Source: QHVT01 sp036399015 (GTDB lineage: Bacteria > Acidobacteriota > Thermoanaerobaculia > Gp7-AA8). From it: a stretch of 64,000 bases of DNA. The translations under genes were made by a program, and so were the position numbers. Location of the stretch: assembly GCA_036399015.1 (NCBI GenBank), contig DASWNW010000118.1, positions 5,460 to 69,459 on the forward strand, written 5' to 3'. Positions 1 to 8,433 of this stretch are shown here, piece by piece. Positions within the stretch are counted from its first letter, which is position 1. Each line of letters starts with the position of its first letter. The notes beneath the pieces were generated by a model, which was not told where the DNA came from, ran no database searches, and saw only the letters and a list, made by a program, of their open reading frames with translations.

Positions 1-308
1 CCGACGACCGGCAGGGGGCATTCGTCGATCAGCGCGAACATCTTCGCGAGCAGCGACGAGTCGCGGACGTTCTCCTCGCGCGTGTAGGAGACCATGCGCG
101 ACATCCAGTTGAGGTCCGCGCCGGCGCAGAAGTTCCGCCCGGTGCCTTTCAGCACGACCACGCGCGAGGCGGCCGTGTCGAGGTTCGAGAAGACGTCGAT
201 CGCCTCGGCGATCAGCTCGTCGTTGAACGCGTTGTGGACTTCGGGACGCTGGAGGGTGACGGTGAGCACGCCGTCGCTGTGCTCGACGCTGAGGGTGTTG
301 TACGCCAT
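1..308 (-). CDS. Enoyl-CoA hydratase/isomerase (crotonase fold), methylglutaconyl-CoA hydratase-like, 3' end beyond window
   Basis: Partial: only the first 102 codons lie in the window and the C-terminus runs off the left edge. The translation starts MAYNTLSVEHSDGVLTVTL and contains the crotonase oxyanion-hole segment FCAGADLNWMSRM near residues 65-77. The GADLNWM form is typical of methylglutaconyl-CoA hydratase (leucine degradation) among crotonases, but other short-chain hydratases cannot be excluded without the C-terminal half. It is read in the same direction as the DRE-TIM metallolyase, second crotonase and 3-hydroxyacyl-CoA dehydrogenase further right, which suggests an acyl-CoA or branched-chain catabolism neighbourhood. 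The ATG at 308 is the only good start before an inverted repeat. Confidence 0.85.
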   Translation of the reverse strand, partial: MAYNTLSVEHSDGVLTVTLQRPEVHNAFNDELIAEAIDVFSNLDTAASRVVVLKGTGRNFCAGADLNWMSRMVSYTREENVRDSSLLAKMFALIDECPLPVV

Positions 309-333
309 AGGCGGCGCATTGTAACGGGGGGCG

Positions 334-440
334 GGTTCCTCGGGTTCCTCGGGGTTCCTCGGGGTTCCTCGGGGGTCCTCGGGGGGCTCTTCGGTGGTGG
401 CCGAGGAACTCCGAGGAACTGCCGAGGAACCCGAGGAACC
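334..440. repeat. Arm-loop-arm inverted repeat, TTCCTCGG family, copy A1
   Basis: Left arm is several tandem copies of GGTTCCTCGG-like words, then a unique centre of about 25 bases, then a right arm of GAGGAAC(C/T)CCGAGGAAC words, the inverse complement of the left. It fills the gap between the crotonase and the subtilase stop codon. Four more copies lie at 4360, 21790, 27310 and 28134 with the same arms but different centres. Confidence 0.9.
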
Positions 441-444
441 GCTA

Positions 445-2913
445 CTACCTGACGCTGCGGCGGCGCGACCGGGCAGTCGTGCCAAAGTCGGGCGTGAAGC
501 TGTACTGCGAGTTGGTGCCGCGCGCGCCGGAGGCGGCGATGCTCAGCGTGAACGTGGCCGGGACGGCGCCGGCGTTCGCGGTGATGGTGCGGGTGCTGTT
601 GGCCGGGACCTGGACGTCCTGCGCGCCCGTCAGCGTGACGCGCAGCGGCGTGTCCTTCGAGGTGACGGAGACGCTCACCGGACCGGAGGCGGTGGCGGTG
701 AAGGTGTAGAAGTCGACGTCGTTGTCGGCGCAGATCGCGGCGATGACGGTCTGCCCCTCGGAGAGGTTCGCGATCGCCGTCGCGGCGGTGTCGTTGCTGC
801 GGCCGGCTTCGGCCGGGTCGGTGCAGGGCGGCGGCGGGGGCGGCGTGTTGCCGACCAGCGTGGCCGACGAGATCAGGACCGCGGTCTGCGGGCCGAGGCC
901 GACGTCCTTCCCGGTGGCGATGATGCGGTAGTTGCCGGGAGCGGCATTGGCGATCTCGATCATCTCCACGTTGTCGACGGTGTTGACGCCGCGGGTCGCC
1001 GGCTGCTGGAACGCCGACTTGTCGAGCACGTACGGGAGGTGCGTGTTGCCGGCCGGATCGACGACCTTGACGTCGAGATCGTTGACGAGCGTCTTGAAGT
1101 CCGGCGGCTCATCGCCCAGGGCGAAGACCGGCGGGTCGGGCCAGTTGAGGACGACGCGGAGCGTCTGCGGCGCGGTGACGTTCGCCGTGGCCTCGAACGT
1201 CTGGCCGGTCGGCTGCGTGAAGTTCAACGTGCGGATGCGCTTGCCCGTGCCCTCGTCGCCGATGATCGTGTCGACCGACCGCTTCGCGTCGACCATGCCG
1301 AAGCCGAACGTGTAGTCGGGGCCGGCCAGGCCGATGTCGTTCGCGCCGGCGATGAGCAGCGCCTTGAGGTGTTCCGGCTTCGGGTTGTTCCCGGCGCCGA
1401 AGGTCTTGCGCCACTGCTCGACGAGGAGCGCCGTGATGCCGGTGACGACGGGGGCGGACATCGAGGTGCCCTGGTTCGGCGCATAGGCGCTGGTGGGGAT
1501 GGTGGAGACGACGCCGGTGCCGCGGGCGACGACGTCCGGCTTCACGCGGCCGTCCTTGGCGGGGCCGCGGGAGCTGAAGCGGGCGATGTCGACGAACGAG
1601 CCGCTGGCGCTGACGGCGCCGACGGCGACGACGTTCTTGGCCGAGGCGGTGGCGCCCATCGTGTCGAACGGCAGGAGCGGATCGTGCGGCGCGGTCTCAC
1701 AGCCGCCGTTGCAGAACGAGGGGCAGTCGGTGCCGCTCTTGTTGATCGAGTAGCAGAACAGCTTCCCGCTGATGGTGTCCCCATCGTCGTCGACGTGGAG
1801 GTGCTCGGAGAAGCTGTCGGCGGGGAACGTCTGTCCGTCACCCTCGTTGCCGGCGGAGTGGATGAAGAGGACGTTGCGGGCGATGGAGATCTCGTCGAGG
1901 CTGGGGGTGCCGAGCTCGAGCTCATAGCCGCCCATCGACTCCTCGGAGTCGTTCCAGACCGGCGTGGAGCCTTCGGTGCCCCAGCCGAGGATGTAGCCCC
2001 AGGAGTTGTTGTCGGCGACTACGCCGCGCGGCGCGAGCTGCGTGTCCTTGTCGTCGAGCCAGTTGTTCTGGCAATCGTTGTTGCCGTCCGACGCGACGCA
2101 GAACTGGTGCAGACGCGCCTTCGGCGCCATGCCCTTGGCCTGCGCGTTGATGCCGGCGGCGATCATCGTGCCGGCGACGTGCGTGGAGTGGCCGGCGTCA
2201 CCGCTGTCGAGGTGCACTTCGAAGCGGTCCTGGAACTCCGGATGGTCGTTCTGCGCGGCGCCGAGCTCGAACAGCGAGAGGGTCACCCCCTCGCCCGTCA
2301 GGCCGTACGGCGCGTCATAGAGCGGGGTGACGTTCGCGGCCTTCGCGGAGCTGGCGTTGTCCGAGCGCACCTTCCACTTGCGGCCGCCGCCGACGATCAG
2401 GACGCGCTCGTCCGCCGCCAGCGCCTCGAGGGCGTGGGGGGCGATCGTGGCGTCGAGACTGCGGGAGACGGAGAAGCGGAGCCGGAACGGATCGGGCAGC
2501 GCGCCTCCGGCCGAGAGGATGGCCGAGCGGGCGTCGTCGAAGTCAACGTCCCGGTGGAAGTAGACCCGGACGTTCGCCCACGGCTTGCCCTGTCCGAACA
2601 CCTGGCGCGCCGTGCGGGTGATCTTCTGGCTCGCGGACAGCGGCTCGAAGGTGGCCACGCGCACCACGTCGAGGTCGGCGTTCTCCGCGACGCGGGCAAC
2701 GAAGCGGCCGCCGGCGAGCGGTTGGCCGATCTTCACGCCCTGCGCCTCGAGCGCGGCACGATCCTCGGCGGAGAGGGGCTGGGACGGGTTGAGAATCATG
2801 GCCCGCCCGAGACGGGCGCGCGGATTCTTCAGCTCGCGCGGCTCCTGTTCCTGGGCGAACGCGGTCGTGGCTACGAAAAGAGAGGCGAGAAGGACAGCAG
2901 ACAGTCGGCGCAT
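445..2913 (-). CDS. Secreted subtilisin-like serine peptidase (S8 family)
   Basis: 822 residues from the ATG at 2913. An earlier in-frame start at 2976 would run into the tRNA-Leu and is rejected. A signal peptide MRRLSAVLLASLFVATTAFA is followed by a prodomain-like region, the S8 domain from about residue 195 to 540, and a C-terminal beta-sandwich region with a proline stretch near 715. Visible S8 motifs are GHSTHVAGT (His242), SAGNEG (oxyanion Asn) and GTSMSAP (Ser484). The position of the catalytic Asp reads FELGAAQNDHPEF, so the expected Asp seems to be Glu216; activity is therefore less certain. Likely an exported protease acting outside the cell. It stands alone between a repeat and a tRNA. 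Confidence 0.9.
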   Translation of the reverse strand: MRRLSAVLLASLFVATTAFAQEQEPRELKNPRARLGRAMILNPSQPLSAEDRAALEAQGVKIGQPLAGGRFVARVAENADLDVVRVATFEPLSASQKITRTARQVFGQGKPWANVRVYFHRDVDFDDARSAILSAGGALPDPFRLRFSVSRSLDATIAPHALEALAADERVLIVGGGRKWKVRSDNASSAKAANVTPLYDAPYGLTGEGVTLSLFELGAAQNDHPEFQDRFEVHLDSGDAGHSTHVAGTMIAAGINAQAKGMAPKARLHQFCVASDGNNDCQNNWLDDKDTQLAPRGVVADNNSWGYILGWGTEGSTPVWNDSEESMGGYELELGTPSLDEISIARNVLFIHSAGNEGDGQTFPADSFSEHLHVDDDGDTISGKLFCYSINKSGTDCPSFCNGGCETAPHDPLLPFDTMGATASAKNVVAVGAVSASGSFVDIARFSSRGPAKDGRVKPDVVARGTGVVSTIPTSAYAPNQGTSMSAPVVTGITALLVEQWRKTFGAGNNPKPEHLKALLIAGANDIGLAGPDYTFGFGMVDAKRSVDTIIGDEGTGKRIRTLNFTQPTGQTFEATANVTAPQTLRVVLNWPDPPVFALGDEPPDFKTLVNDLDVKVVDPAGNTHLPYVLDKSAFQQPATRGVNTVDNVEMIEIANAAPGNYRIIATGKDVGLGPQTAVLISSATLVGNTPPPPPPCTDPAEAGRSNDTAATAIANLSEGQTVIAAICADNDVDFYTFTATASGPVSVSVTSKDTPLRVTLTGAQDVQVPANSTRTITANAGAVPATFTLSIAASGARGTNSQYSFTPDFGTTARSRRRSVR

Positions 2914-2946
2914 GGCGTTTATATCGATCCTCGATCGGAGTTGAAC

Positions 2947-3032
2947 TGGTGCCCGAGGTCGGACTCGAACCGACATGTCCCGGAGGACGGCAGATTTTGA
3001 GTCTGCTGCGTATACCGTTTCGCCACTCGGGC
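2947..3032 (-). tRNA. tRNA-Leu (anticodon CAA)
   Basis: 86 nt with the 3' CCA encoded. The acceptor stem GCCCGAG pairs with CTCGGGC. The anticodon arm is GCAGA-CTCAAAA-TCTGC, giving anticodon CAA, which reads the codon TTG. A long variable arm (type II tRNA, as expected for Leu) and a T arm GTCGG-TTCGAGT-CCGAC are present. Minus strand, between the subtilase and the metallolyase. Confidence 0.97.
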
Positions 3033-3039
3033 AGCGAAT

Positions 3040-4296
3040 TTACTGCGCTACAGGTTGCTGCGAGTCCTGCCAGCGACGGGCGCACGAATGCAGCTCGTCG
3101 TCGGTCAGGATCCGGTTCGTCGACTTTGCCAACTGGAAAATCTCTTTCGCCAGCCCCTCCTGCTGCGGGTATCCGTTCGCGTCGAGCCAGTAGATCACGT
3201 TCGAGAGGCCACACATCGGGCCCACCTCGATGACCTGTTTCAGACCGAACATACCTGCTGGGACTCCCGAGTAAACACGGTCGGCGAGCCAGTCACTTCC
3301 CTTCTTCTTCGCTTTTACGATCGCCGCGGCGTGAACGCCTGTCCCGGTGCGGAAGGCGTCGCGGCCGAAAACGGGATAGCGGTCGTGCAGCGGGACGTTG
3401 GCGACGCGGGTGACGTGCTTCACGTAGTCCGGCAGCGCGGTGAGGTCGTTGTCGATCCACCCCATCAGCTTGAGGTTGACCATGAGCAGGTCCATCGGTG
3501 TGTTGCCCACCCGCTCCCCGATCCCGGCCGCGGAGCCGTGGACGCGGTCCGCCCCCGCCTCCAGCGCGGCGATGCAGTTGATGACGCCGAGGCCACGGTC
3601 CTCGTGGCCGTGCCAGTCGATCTTGACCGCCGGATTGATCCGGTCGACCAGCTTCCGGACGAAGCTCACCACGTTCCGCGCTCCCCACGGGGTGGCGTGA
3701 CCGACGGTGTCGGCGATGCAGATGCGGGAGGCTCCGGCGTCGATGGCGGCGGTGTAGAGCTTCTCGATGTCTTCCGGCTTGGCGCGGGTGGTGTCCTCGG
3801 TGACGTACATGACCGGGATGCCGTGCTCGACCGCAAAGCGGACCGCCTTCGCCGACTGCTCGATGATCCACTCCAGCTCCCACTCCTCGGCGAACTGCCG
3901 GATGGGAGAGGAGCCGATGAAGAGGTCGGCCTCGATGGCGATCCCGACCCGCTCGGAGATGTCGATGATCGGGCGGACGTCGTTCTCGTGCGTCCGGCCG
4001 GCGGCGCTGGGGTAGACGGAGAGCTTCTGCTCCACGATCTCCCGCGCCAGCCGCTCGACCGTCTTCTGCACGTGCGGCCCCGCGCCGGGAAGGCCGATGT
4101 CGGCATTGTCGATGCCGATGGCGTGCATGTAGTGGAGGATGCGCAGCTTGTCTTCGATGGAGGGATCGGTGACGGAGGGGGACTGCAGCCCGTCCCGCAG
4201 CGTCTCGTCGTCGAATTCGACCTTCCGCGCCGGCCGCGAAGCCTGCTCGCCGTCGACGTTCCAGTCGTGAATCAGGTGCTCGAGGTTCTCGGTCAT
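3040..4296 (-). CDS. DRE-TIM metallolyase, 2-isopropylmalate synthase / homocitrate synthase-like
   Basis: 418 residues from the ATG at 4296. The open frame continues upstream only by reading the repeat A2, so that extension is rejected. The N-terminal motif FDDETLRDGLQ supplies the catalytic Arg and a metal Asp; WHGHEDRGLG supplies two metal His; IGERVGNTPMD supplies the Asn ligand. This is the HMGL-like TIM barrel used by 2-isopropylmalate synthase, homocitrate synthase and HMG-CoA lyase. The protein lacks an obvious C-terminal LeuA allosteric domain (total length about 420), so it is closer to short isopropylmalate- or homocitrate-synthase-like members. The exact acyl-CoA substrate is not decided. 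Neighbours are CoA-ester enzymes. Confidence 0.85.
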   Translation of the reverse strand: MTENLEHLIHDWNVDGEQASRPARKVEFDDETLRDGLQSPSVTDPSIEDKLRILHYMHAIGIDNADIGLPGAGPHVQKTVERLAREIVEQKLSVYPSAAGRTHENDVRPIIDISERVGIAIEADLFIGSSPIRQFAEEWELEWIIEQSAKAVRFAVEHGIPVMYVTEDTTRAKPEDIEKLYTAAIDAGASRICIADTVGHATPWGARNVVSFVRKLVDRINPAVKIDWHGHEDRGLGVINCIAALEAGADRVHGSAAGIGERVGNTPMDLLMVNLKLMGWIDNDLTALPDYVKHVTRVANVPLHDRYPVFGRDAFRTGTGVHAAAIVKAKKKGSDWLADRVYSGVPAGMFGLKQVIEVGPMCGLSNVIYWLDANGYPQQEGLAKEIFQLAKSTNRILTDDELHSCARRWQDSQQPVAQ

Positions 4297-4359
4297 CAGA
4301 GGGCGCAGTTTAGTGCAACAGCGCGAGGGGGGAGCGTCATCCCGGGCGCGGGTCCTCTC

Positions 4360-4477
4360 GGAGTTCCTCGGTTCCTCGGGGTTCCTCGGAGTTCCTCGGA
4401 GTTCCTCGGCCGCCAAAGCCGCTCTAGGTCCGAGGAACCCGAGGAACCCCGAGGAACCCGAGGAACCCCGAGGAACC
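4360..4477. repeat. Arm-loop-arm inverted repeat, TTCCTCGG family, copy A2
   Basis: Left arm has about five TTCCTCGG words, the centre is unique (around 4398-4425), and the right arm has about five CCGAGGAAC words. It lies between the metallolyase start and the crotonase stop codon, which it abuts. Confidence 0.9.
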
Positions 4478-5260
4478 CTACTTCCCCTTGAACTCCGCCT
4501 GCCGCTTCTCGAGGAAAGCGTTCATCCCTTCCTTCATGTCCTCCGTGCTGGCGAGGAGGCCGAAGAGCGTGGCCTCGAGGAACTGCCCCTCGGCGAACGG
4601 CATCTCGCTGCCGCTCATCACCGCCTCGACTGCCGCGCGCACGGCCAGCGGACCGCGGCTGGCGATCTTGCGCGCCAGCTCCTCGGCGGTGCTCATGAGC
4701 TGATCGGCCGGGACGACCTTGTTCACGAGGCCGATGCGCTCCGCCTCCTCGGCGCCGATGCGGTCGCCGGTCAGGATCAGCTCCAGCGCCTTCCCCTTGC
4801 CGAGCAGCCGCGCCATGCGCTGCGTGCCGCCGTAGCCGGGGATGATGCCGAGCGTGACTTCCGGGAGGCCGAGCTGCGCCTTCTCCGAGGCGATGCGGAT
4901 GTGGCAGGCCAGCGCCAGCTCGCAGCCGCCGCCGAGGGCGAAGCCGTTGATCGCGCCGATGACCGGCTTCGGAAAGCGCTCGATGGCGAGGAACGTCCGC
5001 TGCCCCTTCTCCGCGATGGTCTTGCCGGTGATGGGCGTCATCTGCGCCAGCTCTTTGATGTCGGCGCCCGCCACGAAGGCTTTGTCGCCCGCACCGGTGA
5101 GGATCACGCAGCGCACCGCGTCGTCCTCGCGCGCGTTCTTGAAGGCGAGCCGCAGCTCGTCGACCGTCTGCGCGTTCAGCGCATTCAGCACCTTCGGCCG
5201 GTCGATGGTGATGGTGAGGATGCCGTCTTTGTTTTCGGTACGGATGTTTTCGAAGGACAT
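4478..5260 (-). CDS. crt: Enoyl-CoA hydratase (crotonase)
   Basis: 260 residues, the usual length for a short-chain enoyl-CoA hydratase. AFVAGADIKEL near residue 65 and NGFALGGGCELALACHIR near residue 105 form the oxyanion hole; the catalytic glutamates of the family appear in GGCELAL and LPEVTLGIIPGYGGTQ. It hydrates trans-2-enoyl-CoA to 3-hydroxyacyl-CoA in the cytoplasm. The 3-hydroxyacyl-CoA dehydrogenase that uses this product is encoded just upstream on the same strand, separated by the repeat B1, so the pair probably performs consecutive beta-oxidation or butanoate-type steps. Substrate chain length cannot be read from sequence. Confidence 0.93.
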   Translation of the reverse strand: MSFENIRTENKDGILTITIDRPKVLNALNAQTVDELRLAFKNAREDDAVRCVILTGAGDKAFVAGADIKELAQMTPITGKTIAEKGQRTFLAIERFPKPVIGAINGFALGGGCELALACHIRIASEKAQLGLPEVTLGIIPGYGGTQRMARLLGKGKALELILTGDRIGAEEAERIGLVNKVVPADQLMSTAEELARKIASRGPLAVRAAVEAVMSGSEMPFAEGQFLEATLFGLLASTEDMKEGMNAFLEKRQAEFKGK

Positions 5261-5272
5261 GGTTTTTTACCT

Positions 5273-5350
5273 GTTGTCAGTTGTCGGTTGTCAGTTGTCC
5301 GTGGAGTGCCGCCCGGGCAATGACCCCCGGATAACCGACAACCGACAACC
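5273..5350. repeat. Arm-loop-arm inverted repeat, GTTGTCG family, copy B1
   Basis: The left arm is heptamer-like words GTTGTCAGTTGTCGG, the right arm their complement ACCGACAACCGACAAC, with a unique GC-rich centre. Other copies are at 16431-16506 and 41423-41496 with different centres. Confidence 0.88.
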
Positions 5351-5360
5351 GAGAAGCGCG

Positions 5361-6248
5361 TCAGCGCTTCTCATCAAACGGCACCGGCTTCTCGCCGGAG
5401 TAATCGTAGAAGCCGCTCCCCGTCTTGTTGCGGCCGAGGCGGCCGGCGAGGACCATCTTGCGGAGCAGCGGCGGCGCGGCGAAGCGCTTCTCCTGGTACT
5501 CCTCGTACATGACGTGGGTGATGTAGTACGTCGTGTCGAGGCCGACGAAGTCGAGGAGCGTGAAGGGTCCCATCGGATGGCCGCAGCCGAGGACCATCGC
5601 CTTATCGATGTCGGCGATCGAGCCCACGCCCTCCTCATACGCGCGGATCGCGTCGAGGATGTAGGGGACGAGCAGGCGGTTGACGATGAAGCCGGAGTTG
5701 TCGCGGCAGGAGACCGCCTCCTTGCCGAGGCTCTTCGCGAACGCGAACGCCTCCTCGAACGCCTCGTCGCTGGTGAGGATGGTGCGCACCACTTCCACGA
5801 GCTTCATCAGCGGCACCGGGTTGAAGAAGTGGAGGCCGACGAACTGCTTCGGCCGCGCGGTGGCCATGGAGAGCTCGGTGATGGTGAGGGAGGAGGTGTT
5901 GGAGGCGAAGATCGCCTCTTTCTTCACGATGCGATCGAGCTCGGCGTAGGTCTCTTTCTTGAGCTGCGCGTTCTCGATGATGGCCTCGATGACGATGTCG
6001 CAGTCGGCCAGGTCCTCGAGGTTCGTGGAGCCTTTGAGGCGGCCCATGCAGGCGTCCATGTCGCCCTGCTGCATCTTGCCTTTCTCGACGAACTTGCCGA
6101 GGGACTTCTGGAAGCCGGAGAGACCCTTGTCGAGATACTTCTGCTCGACCTCGCGTACGACGACGTCGTAGCCCGCCTGCGCCGCGACCTGGGCGATGCC
6201 CGAGCCCATCAGCCCGCACCCGAGCACGCCCACCTTTTTGATTGCCAT
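5361..6248 (-). CDS. hbd: 3-hydroxyacyl-CoA dehydrogenase (3-hydroxybutyryl-CoA dehydrogenase type)
   Basis: 295 residues, the single-function HBD length rather than a FadB fusion. The N-terminal Rossmann motif GVLGCGLMGSGIAQVAA binds NAD(P). The catalytic His is in GLHFFNPVPLMKLVEV, and SGFIVNRLLVPYILDA begins the C-terminal helical domain, which ends in GSGFYDYS. It oxidises (3S)-hydroxyacyl-CoA to the 3-oxo form. AAGGAGCTCC lies just upstream of the ATG, a good ribosome binding site. Its 5' end is divergent from the MFS transporter. It is presumably co-transcribed with the crotonase downstream. Confidence 0.94.
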   Translation of the reverse strand: MAIKKVGVLGCGLMGSGIAQVAAQAGYDVVVREVEQKYLDKGLSGFQKSLGKFVEKGKMQQGDMDACMGRLKGSTNLEDLADCDIVIEAIIENAQLKKETYAELDRIVKKEAIFASNTSSLTITELSMATARPKQFVGLHFFNPVPLMKLVEVVRTILTSDEAFEEAFAFAKSLGKEAVSCRDNSGFIVNRLLVPYILDAIRAYEEGVGSIADIDKAMVLGCGHPMGPFTLLDFVGLDTTYYITHVMYEEYQEKRFAAPPLLRKMVLAGRLGRNKTGSGFYDYSGEKPVPFDEKR

Positions 6249-6286
6249 GTTGTTGGAGCTCCTTCTTGAAAATGCGCGCGCATTCT

Positions 6287-7498
6287 ATGCTGCGCGCCGT
6301 GCAGGCGGCACCCCTCAAGCCTCAGGTGAAGCTGCTCGCGCTGGCCGCGCTGCTGAACGACACGGCGAGTGAGCTGATCTATCCCCTGCTGCCGGTCTTC
6401 CTGACCACCACCCTCGGCGCCACGCCGGCCATCGTGGGGCTCATCGAAGGGGCCGCGGACGGGCTGGCGTCGATCCTCAAATACGTCTCCGGCGCCTGGT
6501 CGGACCGGCTGCAGAAACGGAAGCCGCTGATCGTCGCCGGCTACGGACTCGCGGCCGCCTCGCGCGCGCTGATCGCCGTGGCAACGGCCTGGCCGTTCAT
6601 CCTCCTCGCCCGCCTCACCGACCGCACCGGCAAAGGCGCCCGCTCGGCGCCGCGCGACGCCATGATCTCCGACGTGACGCCGCCGGAGCAGCGCGGACGC
6701 GCGTTCGGCTTTCACCGCGCGCTCGATCACACCGGCGCGGTGATCGGGCCACTGCTGGCGGTGGGGCTGCTGCAGGTGTTTACGCTGAGGCAGACGTTCA
6801 TGTTCGCGGTAGTGCCGGGGGCGGTTGGGGTGTTGATGCTGGCGTTTCTGCTGAAGGAGACGAAGGCAGAAGGCAGAGGGCAGAAGGCAGAAGGCAGAAA
6901 AGAGGCGGCAGCAGCGGGAGGTTCACCGTTCATCCTTCCCCGTTCCTCGTTCCGCCAGGCGCTGGCCGCGATCGGGCTCTTTTCGCTCGCCAACTCCTCT
7001 GACGCGTTTCTGCTGTTGCAGGCGCATGCGGCGGGGGTTCCGACGGCGATGCTGCCGCTGCTGTGGGCGGCGCATCACGTCATCAAGTCGCTCTTCTCGA
7101 CGCGCGCCGGGGCGCTCTCGGACCGGGTCGACCGGCGGTGGCTGCTCATCGCCGGCTGGACGTCGTACGCCGTCATCTACTTCCTCTTCCCCTTCGCGCG
7201 GACGCTGACGGCGTTCGTGGTGCTGTTCGTCCTCTACGCGATTCCGTTCACGCTGTCCGAGGGGGCGGAGCGGGCGTGGATCGCCGACATGGTGCCGCGG
7301 GAGTCGCGCGGGAAGAGCTTCGGGATGTACTACCTGGTGAACGGCGTCTGCGTCCTCGCCGGCACGGCGCTCTTCGGACTGCTCTACCAGGCCGTGTCGC
7401 CGCGGGCGGCGTTCTTCACCGGCGCGGCGCTGGCGCTCTGCGCCGTCATTGCCGTTGCAGGTACGACGCGAAGAGCGGCGCCACCGACCGCACCATGA
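6287..7498 (+). CDS. MFS transporter with repeat-derived central linker
   Basis: 403 residues from the ATG at 6287; ATGs at 6272 or 6242 are possible but the latter overlaps the divergent dehydrogenase gene. About twelve hydrophobic segments in two halves are visible, with the MFS loop 2-3 motif around GAWSDRLQKRKPL and the equivalent GALSDRVDRRWLL in the second half. The substrate is unknown. The linker between the halves (about residues 195-218) is encoded by a run of GGCAGAA heptamers (6866-6900), so the inter-domain cytoplasmic loop looks built from repeat DNA without breaking the frame. The 3' end overlaps the convergent PRPP synthetase gene by about 50 bases. Confidence 0.85.
   Translation: MLRAVQAAPLKPQVKLLALAALLNDTASELIYPLLPVFLTTTLGATPAIVGLIEGAADGLASILKYVSGAWSDRLQKRKPLIVAGYGLAAASRALIAVATAWPFILLARLTDRTGKGARSAPRDAMISDVTPPEQRGRAFGFHRALDHTGAVIGPLLAVGLLQVFTLRQTFMFAVVPGAVGVLMLAFLLKETKAEGRGQKAEGRKEAAAAGGSPFILPRSSFRQALAAIGLFSLANSSDAFLLLQAHAAGVPTAMLPLLWAAHHVIKSLFSTRAGALSDRVDRRWLLIAGWTSYAVIYFLFPFARTLTAFVVLFVLYAIPFTLSEGAERAWIADMVPRESRGKSFGMYYLVNGVCVLAGTALFGLLYQAVSPRAAFFTGAALALCAVIAVAGTTRRAAPPTAP
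6862..6902. repeat. GGCAGAA heptamer tract inside the MFS gene
   Basis: A purine-rich run of about five copies of GGCAGAA-like heptamers, in frame within the MFS gene between its two membrane halves. It resembles one arm of the arm-loop-arm repeat families found elsewhere in the window, but no matching inverted arm follows. Confidence 0.7.
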
Positions 7499-8366
7499 TT
7501 CCGTCGTGGCGGCGCGCGTTCGGGTGGCTGTCCGTCACCGCCACGTGCGAGAAGAGGCCCGAGTCGAGGATGCGCTGCGCCGCGTCTTCCGGAAACACGC
7601 CGTGCGTGGCGATGGCCACCAGCCGTCCCGCGCCCGCCTCGCGATAGGCGCGCGCTGCGTTCATCAATGAGCTGCCGGTGCGGATCATGTCGTCGTAGAG
7701 CACGACCGTCTCCCCCGAAAGCGCCGCGCTCACCGCCGTCACCTCGGTCTCCTCGCCGCTGACGCGCCGCTTGTACACGAACGCCGCCGGGACGCCGAGG
7801 TCGTTCGCGAGCGACTCCACCCACTTCGCCCGGCCGGCGTCGGTCGAGCCGAGGAGGAACGAGTCGCCGCCGAGCTCGCGCGCGAGCTGCTCGATGACCG
7901 GCTTCGCGTAGACGTGGAACGGGCGGATCGTCCCCTCGAAGTAATGCGGGATCCCCTCGGAGTGCAGGTCGAGCAGGAGGATCTGGTTGCCGAGCTTCGC
8001 GCGCGGGATGGAGGAGAGGATGCGCGCCCGGTTCTTCGCCATCACCGCCTCGCCGGCGTGGACCGCCCGCTCCATCGTCGAGTAGCCGAAGTAGGGGACG
8101 ACGAGTGTGAGCGTGGCGGCGCCGTACTCCACGATCGCGCAGGCGAGGTCGTAGAGCTCGAGGGTGGCGTCGTGATCGACCGTGCCGCCGACCAGGACCA
8201 CGTCGCGGTCGTTGATCTCGCCGTCGACGCGGAGGTAGTGCTCGCCGTCCGGAAAGCGGTCGCGAAGGACGTGGCCGGGGGTCGCGCCGGTGAGCCTCGC
8301 GAGCTCGGCCGTGAGCTCCTCATAATTTTCCAGCGCAAACAGCGTGGGGCTATTGACTCGCTCCAT
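7446..8366 (-). CDS. prs: Ribose-phosphate pyrophosphokinase (PRPP synthetase) family
   Basis: 306 residues, near the usual 310-320. The N-terminal half has FPDGEHYLRVDGEINDRDVV, like the Prs flexible region, and PYFGYSTMERAVHAGEAV. The PRPP/ribose-5-phosphate loop is VVLYDDMIRTGSSL instead of the canonical DDMIDTAGT, and there is a SDAGR-like STDAGRAKW. Sequence therefore supports a divergent Prs-family enzyme making PRPP from ribose-5-phosphate and ATP; it may be a second, non-canonical paralogue. It overlaps the MFS gene at the 3' end and is divergent from the subtilase, whose promoter covers its start codon. Confidence 0.85.
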   Translation of the reverse strand: MERVNSPTLFALENYEELTAELARLTGATPGHVLRDRFPDGEHYLRVDGEINDRDVVLVGGTVDHDATLELYDLACAIVEYGAATLTLVVPYFGYSTMERAVHAGEAVMAKNRARILSSIPRAKLGNQILLLDLHSEGIPHYFEGTIRPFHVYAKPVIEQLARELGGDSFLLGSTDAGRAKWVESLANDLGVPAAFVYKRRVSGEETEVTAVSAALSGETVVLYDDMIRTGSSLMNAARAYREAGAGRLVAIATHGVFPEDAAQRILDSGLFSHVAVTDSHPNARRHDGIMVRSVAPLFASYLQRQ

Positions 8367-8381
8367 TCACCGACCTATTTT
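8353..8381 (+). promoter_or_regulatory. Putative sigma-70-type promoter for the subtilase operon
   Basis: TTGACT at 8353-8358 and TATTTT at 8376-8381 are separated by 17 bases. This gives 5/6 and 4/6 matches to the -35 and -10 consensus at ideal spacing, about 50 bases upstream of the subtilase ATG. It overlaps the 5' end of the divergent prs gene. Confidence 0.55.
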
Positions 8382-8433
8382 GTGCCGTCTCAGCACCTTT
8401 CCTCCCCTGGCTTCGACAAGAAAAGGAGAACGA

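Noticed and set aside
2914..2976. Upstream start for the S8 peptidase at 2976
   Set aside because: It overlaps the tRNA-Leu gene, and a normal signal peptide begins at 2913.
394..3000. 868-codon plus-strand open frame rich in Arg, Gly and Ala
   Set aside because: It is antisense to the S8 peptidase and runs through the repeat and into the tRNA; composition is that of a GC-rich shadow frame, with no domain.
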